DNA of 64,000 nt from contig NZ_CXPG01000014.1 of assembly GCF_001403735.1 (NCBI RefSeq), forward strand, positions 196,001 to 260,000, written 5' to 3'. A program made the translations under genes and the position numbers. Shown piece by piece: positions 36,103-48,763 of this stretch. The stretch comes from Jannaschia rubra. GTDB taxonomy: Bacteria > Pseudomonadota > Alphaproteobacteria > Rhodobacterales > Rhodobacteraceae. Each line of letters opens with the position of its first letter. Positions within the stretch are counted from its first letter, which is position 1. The notes beneath the pieces are model-generated. The model searched no databases. It was not told where the DNA came from and saw nothing but the letters and a program-made list of their open reading frames with translations.

Positions 36103-37070
36103 TCCGTGCTTTGGGCGGCACCGTCATCGGGCCGTGCCCCGGCGCGGCGGGCGCGGATCGAGGTGCCGAAGGCCTGACGGAAGGCGCGGCCCAGCACCGG
36201 CGCGCTGGAAAAGCCGCAGCGGACCGCGATCTCCTGCACCGAAAGCTGGCTGTCGCGGGCCAGCCGGTCGGCGCGCAGCAGCCGCTGCCACCGGACATAG
36301 GCCGCGGGCGAGGTGCCGAGGCCGTCGTGGAACATCCGCTCCAGCGCGCGGCGCGACAGGCCGTGGTCGCGGGCGAGGCCGGCGACGGTCAGGCGATCCT
36401 CGATCTTGACGTCGATGTGGCGCAGCACCGTGCGGAGGCGCGCGGGCAGAAGAAGGCCCATGGAGGTCTCGTCGGTGCGCCAGGGGCCGAACAGGCGCTC
36501 GACCTCCTGCTGGACGTGGGCGTCGGTGCGCGCGGCGACGAGTTCCAGCATGACCGCCAGCGTGCCCTCGGCCGATCCGGTGGTGATGTGGTCGCCCTCG
36601 ACCACGAAGTCGCGGGTCAGGACGTCGATGTCGGGGAAGGTCTCGGCGAAGCGGTCCGTCTCGTGCCAATGGATCGTGGCGCGGCGGCCCGAGAGCATCC
36701 CCGCCTCGGCCAGCACCCAGGCGCCGGTGTCGCAGCCCATGATCCGCGCGACGCGCCCGCTGACCTGACGCAACTGCGCCAGAAGGTCGGGGCCGGCGAG
36801 GGCGTCGAAGTCGTATCCCGCCACGATCGCCAGCAGGTCGGTGCGGTCCGGCAGGTCGGCCAGCGCCCCGTCCACCGCCACCCGCAGCCCGGAGGACGAG
36901 GTCGCCACACCCCCGTCGAGCGTGCAGGTCCACCAGTCGAAGGCGTCCGTCCCCGCGATGGCCGCCGCGGCGCGCAGCGGCTCCATCGCGTGCGACAGGA
37001 CCATGTTGGAAAAGCCGTCGAACAGCAGGAAGGCGGCGGTGAACGGCGAAGTTGGCGGGATTCGTCCCAT
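36087..37070 (-). CDS. GlxA-type AraC family regulator, CdhR-like
   Basis: A 327-residue two-domain regulator. Residues 10-185 are a DJ-1/PfpI-like ligand domain (AAFLLFDGFSNMVLSHAMEPLRAA, IMGCDTGAWVLAEAGML). Residues about 215-310 are an AraC double helix-turn-helix (TVAGLARDHGLSRRALERMFHDGLG, SVQEIAVRCGFSSAPVLGRAFRQAFG). CdhR of Pseudomonas is this type and activates the carnitine dehydrogenase operon. Here the gene diverges from exactly such an operon, 82 nt away, so the same role is likely. The ATG at 37070 was preferred over a TTG six codons upstream. Confidence 0.88.
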   Translation of the reverse strand: MGRIPPTSPFTAAFLLFDGFSNMVLSHAMEPLRAAAAIAGTDAFDWWTCTLDGGVATSSSGLRVAVDGALADLPDRTDLLAIVAGYDFDALAGPDLLAQLRQVSGRVARIMGCDTGAWVLAEAGMLSGRRATIHWHETDRFAETFPDIDVLTRDFVVEGDHITTGSAEGTLAVMLELVAARTDAHVQQEVERLFGPWRTDETSMGLLLPARLRTVLRHIDVKIEDRLTVAGLARDHGLSRRALERMFHDGLGTSPAAYVRWQRLLRADRLARDSQLSVQEIAVRCGFSSAPVLGRAFRQAFGTSIRARRAGARPDDGAAQSTDPAGK

Positions 37071-37152
37071 GGATGACGCATAACGCAAGATGTGATCGCA
37101 TCCAGCCCCCTATCGTGAACGACATCAAACCAAATCGCGGAGCTGCGTCGTC

Positions 37153-38046
37153 ATGAGAACATCGGCTTTCATCACCTGTGCCGTGACCGGGTCCGGCCAG
37201 AGCCACACGAAAAGCGACAAGGTTCCCGTGACCCCGGCCGAGATCGCCCGCGCCTGCATCGAGGCGGCGGAGGCCGGCGCGGCCATCGCCCACTGCCACG
37301 TCCGCGACCCGGGGACCGGCGCGCCGTCGCGCGACCCGGCGCTGTATCGCGAGGTGGTGGAGCGGGTGCGCGAAAGCGGCACCGACGTCATCCTGAACCT
37401 GACGGCGGGAATGGGCGGCGACATCGTCCTGGGCTCGCCCGAAGCGCCGCTGCCGCTGAACGTTGACGGCACCGACCTCGTGGGCGCGACCGAGCGGCTG
37501 GTCCATGTCGAGGAGCTTCGCCCCGAGATCTGCACCCTCGATTGCGGAACGATGAACTTCGCCGAGGCCGACTACGTCATGACCAACACGCCGGGCACCC
37601 TGCGGGCCATGGCGCGACGCATCCGCGACGCCGGCGTGAAGCCCGAGATCGAGGTCTTCGACCTGGGCCACCTGTGGCTGGCGCGCACCCTGGTCGAAGA
37701 GGGGCTGATCGACGACCCGGTGCTGATCCAGCTTTGCATGGGCATCCCCTTCGGCGCGTCGAACGACCCCAATTCGCTGATGGCGATGGTCAACAACATT
37801 CCCGCCGGCTGGACCTATTCGATGTTCTCGATCGGGCGCATGCAATTGCCATACGTGGCGCAGGCCGTTCTGGCCGGCGGCAACGTGCGCGTGGGGCTGG
37901 AGGACAACATCTGGCTGGAGAAGGGCATCAAGGCGTCGAACGGCGATCTGGTGGAACGGGCGGCCACCATCCTGTCGGCGATGAACGTGACCCTGCAGGG
38001 CCCGGCCGAGGTGCGCGAGATGCTGAACCTGCGCCGCCCTGCCTGA
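37153..38046 (+). CDS. BKACE family dehydrocarnitine cleavage enzyme
   Basis: A 297-residue beta-keto acid cleavage enzyme (DUF849 TIM barrel). The zinc motif H47-C-H49 lies in [22 protein letters not shown] and [11 protein letters not shown] are further family features. BKACE enzymes condense acetyl-CoA with a beta-keto acid. With 3-dehydrocarnitine the products are acetoacetate and betainyl-CoA. The neighbouring carnitine dehydrogenase-thioesterase fusion makes dehydrocarnitine the likely substrate. First gene of the operon; GGAG lies about 10 nt before the ATG. Confidence 0.88.
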   Translation: MRTSAFITCAVTGSGQSHTKSDKVPVTPAEIARACIEAAEAGAAIAHCHVRDPGTGAPSRDPALYREVVERVRESGTDVILNLTAGMGGDIVLGSPEAPLPLNVDGTDLVGATERLVHVEELRPEICTLDCGTMNFAEADYVMTNTPGTLRAMARRIRDAGVKPEIEVFDLGHLWLARTLVEEGLIDDPVLIQLCMGIPFGASNDPNSLMAMVNNIPAGWTYSMFSIGRMQLPYVAQAVLAGGNVRVGLEDNIWLEKGIKASNGDLVERAATILSAMNVTLQGPAEVREMLNLRRPA

Positions 38047-38071
38047 CCGTGACATTGAAGGAGAGAGACCA

Positions 38072-39622
38072 ATGGCCTTTGAACTCAACAGACGAAGCTT
38101 CCTTGCCACCGGAACCGCGGGGGCCGCGCTGATCGGCCTGCCGGGAACCCTGCGCGCGCAGGAGAGCACGCCGAAGGTGGGCGGCAGCCTGCGGATCGGT
38201 CATTCGGGGGGCGCCACGTCGGACACGCTCGACCCCGCGACCTTCGCCGCGGGGCCCGTCGTGACCGCGATGCTGGCCATCTGCAACAATTTGATGGAGA
38301 TCGACGAGGAAGGTCAGGCGATCCCCGAACTCGCCCAGAGCTTCGAGCCTTCGGCGGATGCGAAGACCTGGACCGCGACGCTGCGGCCCGATGCGGTCTT
38401 CTCCAACGGGCAGAAGCTGCGGGCGGCGGACGTCATCGCCTCCTACAACCATCACCGGGGCGAGGAGACGAAATCGGGTGCGAAGGACCTGCTCAAGCAG
38501 ATCGCCGAGATGCGCGCCGACGGCGACGGGACGGTGGTCTTCGAACTGACCGGTCCCAACGCGGACTTCCCCTTCGTCGCGGCCGACTATCACCTCGTCA
38601 TCCAGCCCGACCAGGGCGACGGAACGATCGACTGGGCCAACCCCGTGGGCACCGGCGGCTATGTCCTGGAGGATCACGAACCCGGCGTGCGGCTGAACCT
38701 GCGGCGGCGCGACGACTACTGGAAGGCGGACCGTGCCTGGTTCGAGGATGTGGAGCTTCGCACCATCAACGACCCCACCGCGCGTCAGAACGCGCTGGTC
38801 ACGGGCGAGGTGGATGCGATCAACGGCGTGGACACGAAGACCGTCCACCTGCTGTCCCGGCGGCCCGGCATCCAGCTGATCGAGACGGTGTCGTCGTCGC
38901 ATTTTCCCATGCCGATGATGTGCGACACCGCGCCCTTCGACGACAACAACGTCCGCATGGCGCTGAAGCATGCGATCAACCGCGAGGAACTGGTCGAGAA
39001 GGTGCTGCGCGGCCACGGCGCCGTGGGCAACGACCAGCCCATCGGCCCCGCCTACCGCTTTCACGACCCGGATCTGGAGCAGCGGGTCTATGACCCCGAC
39101 CGGGCGCGGCACTACCTGAAGGAGGCGGGGCAGGAGAACCTGAAGGTCACGCTGCACACGTCGAACGCGCCCCATTCGGGCGGCGTCGACATGGCGATCC
39201 TGTTCAAGGAACACGCCGCCGCCGCGGGCATCGAGATCGACGTGCGCCGCGAGCCGGAGGACGGCTACTGGTCGAACGTCTGGCTGAAGAAGCCGTTCTG
39301 CCAGAGCTACTGGAACGGGCGGCCCACGGCGGACTGGATGTTCACCATGGTCTATGCCGCCGGCGCGGAGTGGAACGAGAGCCGCTGGACCAACGAGCGG
39401 TTCAACGAGCTGCTGTTGCAGGCGCGGGCCGAACTGGACCAGGGCAAGCGGGCCGAGATGTACGCCGAGATGCAGCGCATCGTCCGCGACGATTCGGGCG
39501 AGATCATCCCGATGTTCGGCAACTTCATCGACGGCGCCAACGACAAGGTGGCGCATGGCAAGGTGGCGCCGAACCGCTTTCTCGACGGCTGGAAATGCGT
39601 CGAGCGGTGGTGGGCCGCCTGA
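38072..39622 (+). CDS. ABC transporter substrate-binding protein, peptide/opine family 5
   Basis: A 516-residue periplasmic binding protein. A twin-arginine signal (NRRSFLATGTAGAALIGLPG) precedes cleavage near LRAQ. The mature part has family 5 features: GHSGGATSDTLDPATF, LAQSFEPSADAKTWTATLRPDAVFSNG and VGTGGYVLEDHEPGVRLNLRR. Family 5 members bind peptides, nickel, opines or quaternary amines. In this operon the ligand is probably carnitine or an acylcarnitine (inference). A perfect hairpin follows the stop. Confidence 0.9.
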   Translation: MAFELNRRSFLATGTAGAALIGLPGTLRAQESTPKVGGSLRIGHSGGATSDTLDPATFAAGPVVTAMLAICNNLMEIDEEGQAIPELAQSFEPSADAKTWTATLRPDAVFSNGQKLRAADVIASYNHHRGEETKSGAKDLLKQIAEMRADGDGTVVFELTGPNADFPFVAADYHLVIQPDQGDGTIDWANPVGTGGYVLEDHEPGVRLNLRRRDDYWKADRAWFEDVELRTINDPTARQNALVTGEVDAINGVDTKTVHLLSRRPGIQLIETVSSSHFPMPMMCDTAPFDDNNVRMALKHAINREELVEKVLRGHGAVGNDQPIGPAYRFHDPDLEQRVYDPDRARHYLKEAGQENLKVTLHTSNAPHSGGVDMAILFKEHAAAAGIEIDVRREPEDGYWSNVWLKKPFCQSYWNGRPTADWMFTMVYAAGAEWNESRWTNERFNELLLQARAELDQGKRAEMYAEMQRIVRDDSGEIIPMFGNFIDGANDKVAHGKVAPNRFLDGWKCVERWWAA

Positions 39623-39632
39623 TCCCGCCAAG

Positions 39633-39652
39633 GGGGCCGGATATCCGGCCCC
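39633..39652 (+). terminator. Intercistronic hairpin after the binding-protein gene
   Basis: GGGGCCGGATATCCGGCCCC, a perfect 20-bp palindrome 10 nt after the stop. Without a T-run it more likely protects the upstream mRNA end, or partly terminates, than ends the operon. This would give excess binding protein over the downstream products. Confidence 0.5.
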
Positions 39653-39680
39653 GCGACGTAGCGAACCTGAGGGAGACGAC

Positions 39681-41177
39681 ATGACGGAACGCCTGAAGAT
39701 GGCCGCGGTCGGCGGCGGAGTGATCGGCGGCGGCTGGATCGCGCGGTTCCTGCTGAGCGGGCATGACGTCGCGGTCTTCGACCCCCATCCGGACGCCCGA
39801 CGCATCATCGGCGACGTGATCGCCGGAGCCGAGCGCGCCTGGCACCGCCTGTTCGACCAGCCCCTGCCGCCGCGCGGAACGCTGACGTTCCACGACGGGC
39901 TGGAGGCGGCGGTCGCGGGCGCCGACTGGGTGCAGGAGAGCGTGCCCGAGACGCTGGAGATCAAGCACGCCGTCCTGTCGGCCATCGCCGGGGCCGCGCC
40001 CGCCCATGCGCTGATCGGGTCGTCGACGTCGGGCTTCAAGCCGTCGGACCTGCACGCGGGCATCGCGAAGCCCGCGCGCGTCTTCGTGGCCCATCCGTTC
40101 AACCCCGTCTACCTGCTGCCGCTGGTGGAACTGGTCGCGGGGCCCGCCAACGACGACGGCATCCTGGAGGATGCGGAGCGCGTGCTTGCCCGCGTCGGCA
40201 TGAAGGGCCTGAAGGTCCGCGCCGAGATCGACGCCCATATCGCCGACCGGCTGCTGGAGGCCGTCTGGCGCGAGGGGCTGTGGCTCGTCAACGACGGCAT
40301 CGCGACGACCGCCGAGATCGACGACGCGATCCGCTATGGCTTCGGCCTGCGGTGGGCGCAGATGGGTCTGTTCGAGACCTATCGCATCGCCGGCGGCGAG
40401 GCGGGAATGACCCACTTCATCGAGCAGTTCGGCCCGGCGCTGAAATGGCCCTGGACCAAGCTGATGGACGTGCCCGAGCTGACGCCCGAGCTGGCCGCCG
40501 AGATCGGGCGCCAGTCGGACGAACAGTCGGGCCTGCACGACCTGCGGACGCTGGAACGCATCCGCGACGACAACCTGGTGGGGTTCCTGCGCGTGCTGCG
40601 CGAGAACGACTGGGGCGCGGGGCAGTCCGTGGCCGAGATGTCCGAGACCCTGCGCGGAGTCGTGGACGATGCCCCCCGGGCCGACACCACGCCCCTGCGC
40701 CTGCATGAGGTGACGGTTCCGCAAAGTTGGCTCGACTACAACGGCCACATGACGGAGCACCGCTATCTTCAGGTGATGGGCGACGCGACCGACGCCTTCC
40801 TGGCGCATGTGGGCATGGATGCCGGATATCGCGCCGCGGGCCGGTCGGTCTATACCGTCGAGACCCACATCCGCCATCTGGACGAGGTGGCCGGCGACGC
40901 GCGGCTGGCGGTCGAGACGCTGGTGCTGGGCGCGGACGCGAAGCGCCTGCGGCTGTTCCACCGCATCCTCGACGGGGAGCGGGTGGTGGCCACGGGCGAG
41001 CACATGCTGATGCACGTGGACACCGCGGCCGGCCGCGCGAGCCCCTTCGACGCGCCGCTTTCCGACCGGATCGCGGCCCTCGCCGCCCGCCATTCGGCCG
41101 AGCCCCTGCCCGATGGCGCGGGCGGCGCGATCCGCGCCATCGCCCGCGCGCCCGCCGCCGCGGAGGCCCGCGGATGA
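39681..41177 (+). CDS. lcdH: L-carnitine dehydrogenase fused to a thioesterase
   Basis: A 498-residue fusion. Residues 1-320 resemble 3-hydroxyacyl-CoA dehydrogenases of the carnitine dehydrogenase type: the NAD motif VGGGVIGGGW (10-19), GSSTSGFKPSDL and VAHPFNPVYLLPLVEL. From about 338 a hotdog thioesterase follows, with DYNGHMTEHRYLQVMGDA. The first domain oxidises L-carnitine to 3-dehydrocarnitine. The second can hydrolyse betainyl-CoA from the BKACE step to glycine betaine. A GAGGGAG ribosome site precedes the ATG. Overlaps the permease start (ATGA). Confidence 0.92.
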   Translation: MTERLKMAAVGGGVIGGGWIARFLLSGHDVAVFDPHPDARRIIGDVIAGAERAWHRLFDQPLPPRGTLTFHDGLEAAVAGADWVQESVPETLEIKHAVLSAIAGAAPAHALIGSSTSGFKPSDLHAGIAKPARVFVAHPFNPVYLLPLVELVAGPANDDGILEDAERVLARVGMKGLKVRAEIDAHIADRLLEAVWREGLWLVNDGIATTAEIDDAIRYGFGLRWAQMGLFETYRIAGGEAGMTHFIEQFGPALKWPWTKLMDVPELTPELAAEIGRQSDEQSGLHDLRTLERIRDDNLVGFLRVLRENDWGAGQSVAEMSETLRGVVDDAPRADTTPLRLHEVTVPQSWLDYNGHMTEHRYLQVMGDATDAFLAHVGMDAGYRAAGRSVYTVETHIRHLDEVAGDARLAVETLVLGADAKRLRLFHRILDGERVVATGEHMLMHVDTAAGRASPFDAPLSDRIAALAARHSAEPLPDGAGGAIRAIARAPAAAEARG

Positions 41178-42130
41178 GTCCCATCGTCCGCATGATCCTG
41201 GGGCGCCTTGCCCTGGGCCTTCTGTCGCTGGTGCTGGTCTCGCTCGTCATCTTCATGGCGGTCGAGCTTCTGCCCGGCGACATCGCGCAGGAGGTTCTGG
41301 GCCAGTCGGCCACGCCCGAGACGGTGGCGGCCTTCCGCGCGGAACTGGGCCTCGATCAGGCCGCGCCCATCCGGTACGTGCATTGGCTGGGCGGCGTGCT
41401 GACGGGCGATCTGGGCAATTCGCTGGCCACGGGGCGCGACATCGGGTCGATGATCGTGGACCGCTTCGGCAAGACGCTGTTCCTCGCGGGCTATGCTGCC
41501 GCCATCTCGGTGCCGCTGGCGGTGACGCTGGGCATCCTGGCCGCACTCTACCGCAATTCGATCTTCGACCGCATCGTCAACGTCGCCACGCTGAGCTCGA
41601 TCAGCTTTCCCGAGTATTTCGTGGCCTACATCCTGATCCTGCTGCTTTCGATCAACACGCCGGTCTTTCCGTCGATCGCCGACTTCGGGCGCGACCCGTC
41701 GCTGGGCGACATGCTCTATCGCACGTTCCTTCCCGCGATGACGCTGGTGCTGGTGGTGACGGCGCACATGATGCGGATGACGCGCGCGTCGATCATCAAC
41801 CTGATGGCGCAGCCCTATATCGAGATGGCCCGCCTGAAGGGTGTGGGCCCCGCCCGCGTGATCCTGCGGCACGCGCTGCCCAACGCGCTGGCGCCCATCA
41901 TCAACGTCGTGGCGCTGAACCTCGCCTACCTCATCACCGGGGTGGTCATCGTCGAGGTGGTCTTCGTCTATCCGGGGCTGGGCCAGCTCATGGTGGACAG
42001 CGTGGCCAAGCGCGACATCACCGTGGTGCAGGGCTGCTGCCTGGTCTTCGCGGGCATCTACATCCTGCTGAACCTGCTGGCGGACGTCCTGTCGATCGCG
42101 ACCAACCCGCAGCTTCTGCACCGCAAATGA
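41174..42130 (+). CDS. ABC transporter permease, DppB-like
   Basis: A 318-residue inner-membrane permease with six predicted helices. The N-terminal RLALGLLSLVLVSLVIFMAVELLPGD and the EAA-type loop YIEMARLKGVGPARVILRHALPNALAPI are characteristic of DppB/OppB. It forms the channel with the next gene product. The start overlaps the fusion enzyme's stop by 4 nt. Confidence 0.93.
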   Translation: MSPIVRMILGRLALGLLSLVLVSLVIFMAVELLPGDIAQEVLGQSATPETVAAFRAELGLDQAAPIRYVHWLGGVLTGDLGNSLATGRDIGSMIVDRFGKTLFLAGYAAAISVPLAVTLGILAALYRNSIFDRIVNVATLSSISFPEYFVAYILILLLSINTPVFPSIADFGRDPSLGDMLYRTFLPAMTLVLVVTAHMMRMTRASIINLMAQPYIEMARLKGVGPARVILRHALPNALAPIINVVALNLAYLITGVVIVEVVFVYPGLGQLMVDSVAKRDITVVQGCCLVFAGIYILLNLLADVLSIATNPQLLHRK

Positions 42131-42141
42131 GGGGGACGACG

Positions 42142-42966
42142 ATGCGAACGCTCCGACTTCTGTCATCCGCCCCGCCGACCGCGCTGTTCGGCATGACGGT
42201 CATCGCGCTCTATGCCCTCGTGGTGATCCTGGCGCCCTGGATCGCGCCCCACGGCCAGACCGAGATCGTCGGGCTGGAGTTCGAGCCCTGGGGCGGCGAC
42301 TACGTCCTCGGGACGGACAACCTGGGGCGGGACATGCTGTCGCGGATGATCTACGGCATCCGTAATTCCGTCACCATCGCGCTGCTGACGACGCTCCTGT
42401 CCTTCGCGCTCGGCTCGGTCCTCGGGCTTCTCGCGGCGACGCTGGGGGGCTGGATCGACCAGGTCCTGTCGCGGCTGGTGGACGTGCTGATGGCCATTCC
42501 GGCGATCCTGTTCGCGCTGCTTTTGCTGACGATCACGGGCACGGGCATCGCGCAGATGATCGCCATCATCGCGGTGCTTGAGGCGACGCGCGTGTTCCGC
42601 CTGACGCGAGCCACGGCGATGAACGTCTCGGTCATGGATTTCGTCGAGGCCGCGCGCCTGCGGGGCGAGGGCACGGGCTGGATCATCCGGCGCGAGATCC
42701 TGCCCAACATCACCTCGCCCCTGATCGCCGAGTTCGGGTTGCGGTTCTGCTTCGTCTTCCTCGCCATCTCTGCGCTGTCGTTCCTGGGGCTGGGCATCCA
42801 GCCCCCCACGGCGGACCTCGGGGCGATGGTGCGCGACAATGCGGCGCTCATCACCTTCGGAGACATGGTGCCCCTGCTGCCGGCGGCGGCCATCGCGCTG
42901 CTGACGATCGCGGTGAACTTCGTCGTGGACTGGATGCTGCACCGCGCATCCGGCCTGAAATCGTGA
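42142..42966 (+). CDS. ABC transporter permease, DppC-like
   Basis: A 274-residue permease with six helices. DppC-type features are the periplasmic LGTDNLGRDMLSRMIYG, the EAA loop FVEAARLRGEGTGWIIRREILPN and FLGLGIQPPTADLG at the C-terminus. It pairs with the DppB-like subunit 11 nt upstream. The ATPase gene starts 14 nt downstream after a strong ribosome site. Confidence 0.93.
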   Translation: MRTLRLLSSAPPTALFGMTVIALYALVVILAPWIAPHGQTEIVGLEFEPWGGDYVLGTDNLGRDMLSRMIYGIRNSVTIALLTTLLSFALGSVLGLLAATLGGWIDQVLSRLVDVLMAIPAILFALLLLTITGTGIAQMIAIIAVLEATRVFRLTRATAMNVSVMDFVEAARLRGEGTGWIIRREILPNITSPLIAEFGLRFCFVFLAISALSFLGLGIQPPTADLGAMVRDNAALITFGDMVPLLPAAAIALLTIAVNFVVDWMLHRASGLKS

Positions 42967-42980
42967 AGGGAGGCGCCGCC

Positions 42981-44597
42981 ATGGCCGACACGCTGCTGAG
43001 CATCCGGGACCTGAGGCTGGAGGGGCGCGCCGAGCGGGGATGGGTGCCGATCCTGAAGGGGGTCGACCTCGACCTGAAGCGCGGCGAGGTGCTGGGGCTG
43101 ATCGGGGAGTCGGGGGCCGGCAAGTCGACGCTGGGCCTTGCGGCGATGGGATACGTGCGCGACGGCACGCGGTTCGCCGGCGGCTCCGTCACCTTCGACG
43201 GGCGCGACCTCCTAAAGCTCTCGCCCCGCGAGCGGCGCCGGCTGCGCGGCAACCGCATCGCCTATGTCGCGCAGTCGGCGGCGGCGAGCTTCAACCCCGC
43301 GCACCGGCTGATCGACCAGTATTCCGAAGGCCCGGTCATCCACGGCGTCATGTCGAAGGCGCAGGCCGAGGCCGACGCGCGCGAGCTTTACGCCAAGATG
43401 CGGCTGCCCGACCCCGACCGGATCGGCTTTCGCTATCCCCACCAGGTCTCGGGCGGGCAGTTGCAGCGCGCGATGACGGCGATGGCGATGGCGAGCCGTC
43501 CCGATCTCATCGTCTTCGACGAGCCGACGACCGCGCTCGACGTGACCACGCAGATCGAGGTGCTGGGCGCGATCCGCGACATCGTGGCCGAGTTCGACAC
43601 GGCGGCCATCTACATCACCCACGACCTTGCGGTGGTCGCGCAGATGGCCGACCGCATCAAGGTCATACGCCACGGCGAGGAAGTGGAGGAGGCCCCGACG
43701 CGCGAGATGCTCGCCGCCCCGCGCGAGGACTACACCCGCTCGCTCTGGGCCGTGCGGGAGTTCCGGGCCGATCCCGCCCCGGCACCCGCGCCGGACGAGA
43801 AGCCGGTGCTGTCGGTGTCCCATGTCACCGCCTCCTATCGCACCGGGCCGGCCGTCCTGCAGGACGTCACCTTCGACATCCACCCGGGCCGGACGCTTGC
43901 GGTGGTGGGAGAGAGCGGATCGGGCAAATCCACCGCCGCGCGCGTCATCACCGGCCTTCTGCCGCCGGATGGAGGCGAGATCCGGCTCGGGGGCGAGGTG
44001 CTGCCCCCGCGGCTGGCCGACCGGTCGCGCGAACAGCTGCGCCGGGTCCAGATGATCTATCAGATGGCCGACACCGCCCTGAACCCGCGTCAGACCCTGC
44101 GCGAGATCGTGGGCCGCCCGGCGCGGTTCTATCGCGGGCTGCGGGGGCGCGACCTCGACCGCGACATCCGGCAGTTGCTGGAGGATGTGGAGCTCGACCC
44201 CGACGAGTTCATCGACCGCTACCCGGGGGAGCTTTCGGGCGGGCAGAAGCAGCGCGTGGGCATCCTGCGCGCGCTGGCCGCCCGGCCTGACGTCATCATC
44301 TGCGACGAGGTGACGTCGGCGCTCGACCAGATCGTCGCGGACGGCATCCTGCGGCTGCTGAAGCGGCTGCAGGTCGAACACGGCCTCTCCTACATGTTCA
44401 TCACCCACGACATCGCCACGGTGCGCGCCATCGCGGACCATGTGGTCGTGATGCAGAACGGGCATGTCGTCGAGCAGGGGCCGAAGGCCGAGATGTTCGC
44501 GCCGCCGCACGCGGCCTATACCGACCTGCTGCTGTCGTCGGTGCCGGAGATGGACCCCGACTGGCTGACCCGTCGGCGCGGGGAGATGCGGGCATGA
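42981..44597 (+). CDS. Duplicated ABC transporter ATPase (DppD-DppF fusion)
   Basis: A 538-residue protein with two complete nucleotide-binding domains, about 1-255 and 275-525. Walker A: GESGAGKST and GESGSGKST. Signatures: VSGGQLQRA and LSGGQKQRV. Walker B: LIVFDEPTTALD and VIICDEVTSALD. A single chain therefore supplies both ATPase sites of the importer. ATG 42981 was chosen over GTG 42963 because GGGAGG lies 7 nt before it. Its stop overlaps the esterase start (ATGA). Confidence 0.94.
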   Translation: MADTLLSIRDLRLEGRAERGWVPILKGVDLDLKRGEVLGLIGESGAGKSTLGLAAMGYVRDGTRFAGGSVTFDGRDLLKLSPRERRRLRGNRIAYVAQSAAASFNPAHRLIDQYSEGPVIHGVMSKAQAEADARELYAKMRLPDPDRIGFRYPHQVSGGQLQRAMTAMAMASRPDLIVFDEPTTALDVTTQIEVLGAIRDIVAEFDTAAIYITHDLAVVAQMADRIKVIRHGEEVEEAPTREMLAAPREDYTRSLWAVREFRADPAPAPAPDEKPVLSVSHVTASYRTGPAVLQDVTFDIHPGRTLAVVGESGSGKSTAARVITGLLPPDGGEIRLGGEVLPPRLADRSREQLRRVQMIYQMADTALNPRQTLREIVGRPARFYRGLRGRDLDRDIRQLLEDVELDPDEFIDRYPGELSGGQKQRVGILRALAARPDVIICDEVTSALDQIVADGILRLLKRLQVEHGLSYMFITHDIATVRAIADHVVVMQNGHVVEQGPKAEMFAPPHAAYTDLLLSSVPEMDPDWLTRRRGEMRA

Positions 44598-45478
44598 GCC
44601 GCGTGACCGACCCGGAAGTTCTGGCCTTCATCCGCCGGACCGAGGAAAGCTATCCCGGCGACAGCAACCAGGCGAGCGCGGCCGAGAACCGGCGCAACTA
44701 TGACGCGATGTGCGCGGTCTTCCACCGGCCCCACCCCGCGGGCGTCACCGCCGCCGACCGCACGCTGGGCGGCGTGCCCTGCCGCATCTACGAGCGGAGC
44801 GACCCCGTGGCGGGGACCGTCCTGTTCAGCCATGGCGGCGGCTTCGTGGTGGGCGGCCTCGACAGCCACGACGACGTCTGCGCCGAGATTTGCGCGGCCA
44901 CGGGGCGGCGGGTGGTGTCGGTGGACTATCGGCTGGCGCCCGAACACGTCCATCCCGCCGCGCTCGACGACGTGACCGCCGTCTGGCGGGCGCTCGACGG
45001 GGAGGGGCCGCGGCTCGCCTGCGGCGACAGCGCGGGGGGTAACCTGACGGCGGCGCTCTGCCTGCGGATGCGACGTCTGGGAAGCCGGATGCCCGACGGC
45101 GCCGTGCTGATCTATCCGGGCCTTGGCAGCGACATGACCGCGCCCTCCTTCGATCTGAACGCCGAGGCGCCCCTGCTGCGGCGCGAGGACCTGATGGCCT
45201 ACAAGGGCGTCCATGCCCCCGCCGACAGCACCGACCCGGAAGCACGGCCCCTGCTGGCCCGCGACCTGACCGGCCTGCCGCCCATGTTGATCGTCACCGC
45301 CGACGTGGACCCGCTGCGCGACGAGGGGACGATGTGGAACGATGCGCTCCGCGACGCGGGTATCACGTCGACCCTGCGAAACGACGCGCAACTGGTGCAC
45401 GGCCACCTGCGGGCGCGACACATGTCGAAGCGGGCGGCGGACAGCTTCGCCGCCGTCTGCGACTGGCTGGCGCGCTGA
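44594..45478 (+). CDS. Alpha/beta hydrolase, HSL/BFAE family esterase
   Basis: A 294-residue hydrolase of the hormone-sensitive-lipase family: oxyanion motif HGGGFVVGG, the nucleophile in GDSAGGN, the Asp region in TADVDPLRDEG and the final His in QLVHGHLR. The members hydrolyse short acyl esters. As the last gene of a carnitine operon, translationally coupled to the importer ATPase, it may release carnitine from short-chain acylcarnitines after uptake, as acylcarnitine hydrolases do in Pseudomonas. The substrate is an inference. Confidence 0.88.
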   Translation: MSRVTDPEVLAFIRRTEESYPGDSNQASAAENRRNYDAMCAVFHRPHPAGVTAADRTLGGVPCRIYERSDPVAGTVLFSHGGGFVVGGLDSHDDVCAEICAATGRRVVSVDYRLAPEHVHPAALDDVTAVWRALDGEGPRLACGDSAGGNLTAALCLRMRRLGSRMPDGAVLIYPGLGSDMTAPSFDLNAEAPLLRREDLMAYKGVHAPADSTDPEARPLLARDLTGLPPMLIVTADVDPLRDEGTMWNDALRDAGITSTLRNDAQLVHGHLRARHMSKRAADSFAAVCDWLAR

Positions 45479-48709
<3,231 letters not shown>

Positions 48710-48725
48710 GGGCGAAGGCATGACG

Positions 48726-48757
48726 GGGGCGCGGCCGGATCATGGCCGCGCCCCTTT
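48726..48757 (+). terminator. Intrinsic terminator after katG
   Basis: An 11-bp stem GGGGCGCGGCC / GGCCGCGCCCC with a 7-nt loop, followed by TTT. It lies 16 nt after the katG stop and 6 nt before the end of the convergent TRAP permease gene. Confidence 0.8.
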
Positions 48758-48763
48758 GCCGTG

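Noticed and set aside
33137-36298. A 1053-codon minus-strand frame opposite the molybdenum oxidoreductase genes
   Set aside because: It is antisense to two subunits with clear cofactor motifs and has the low-complexity composition of a shadow frame.
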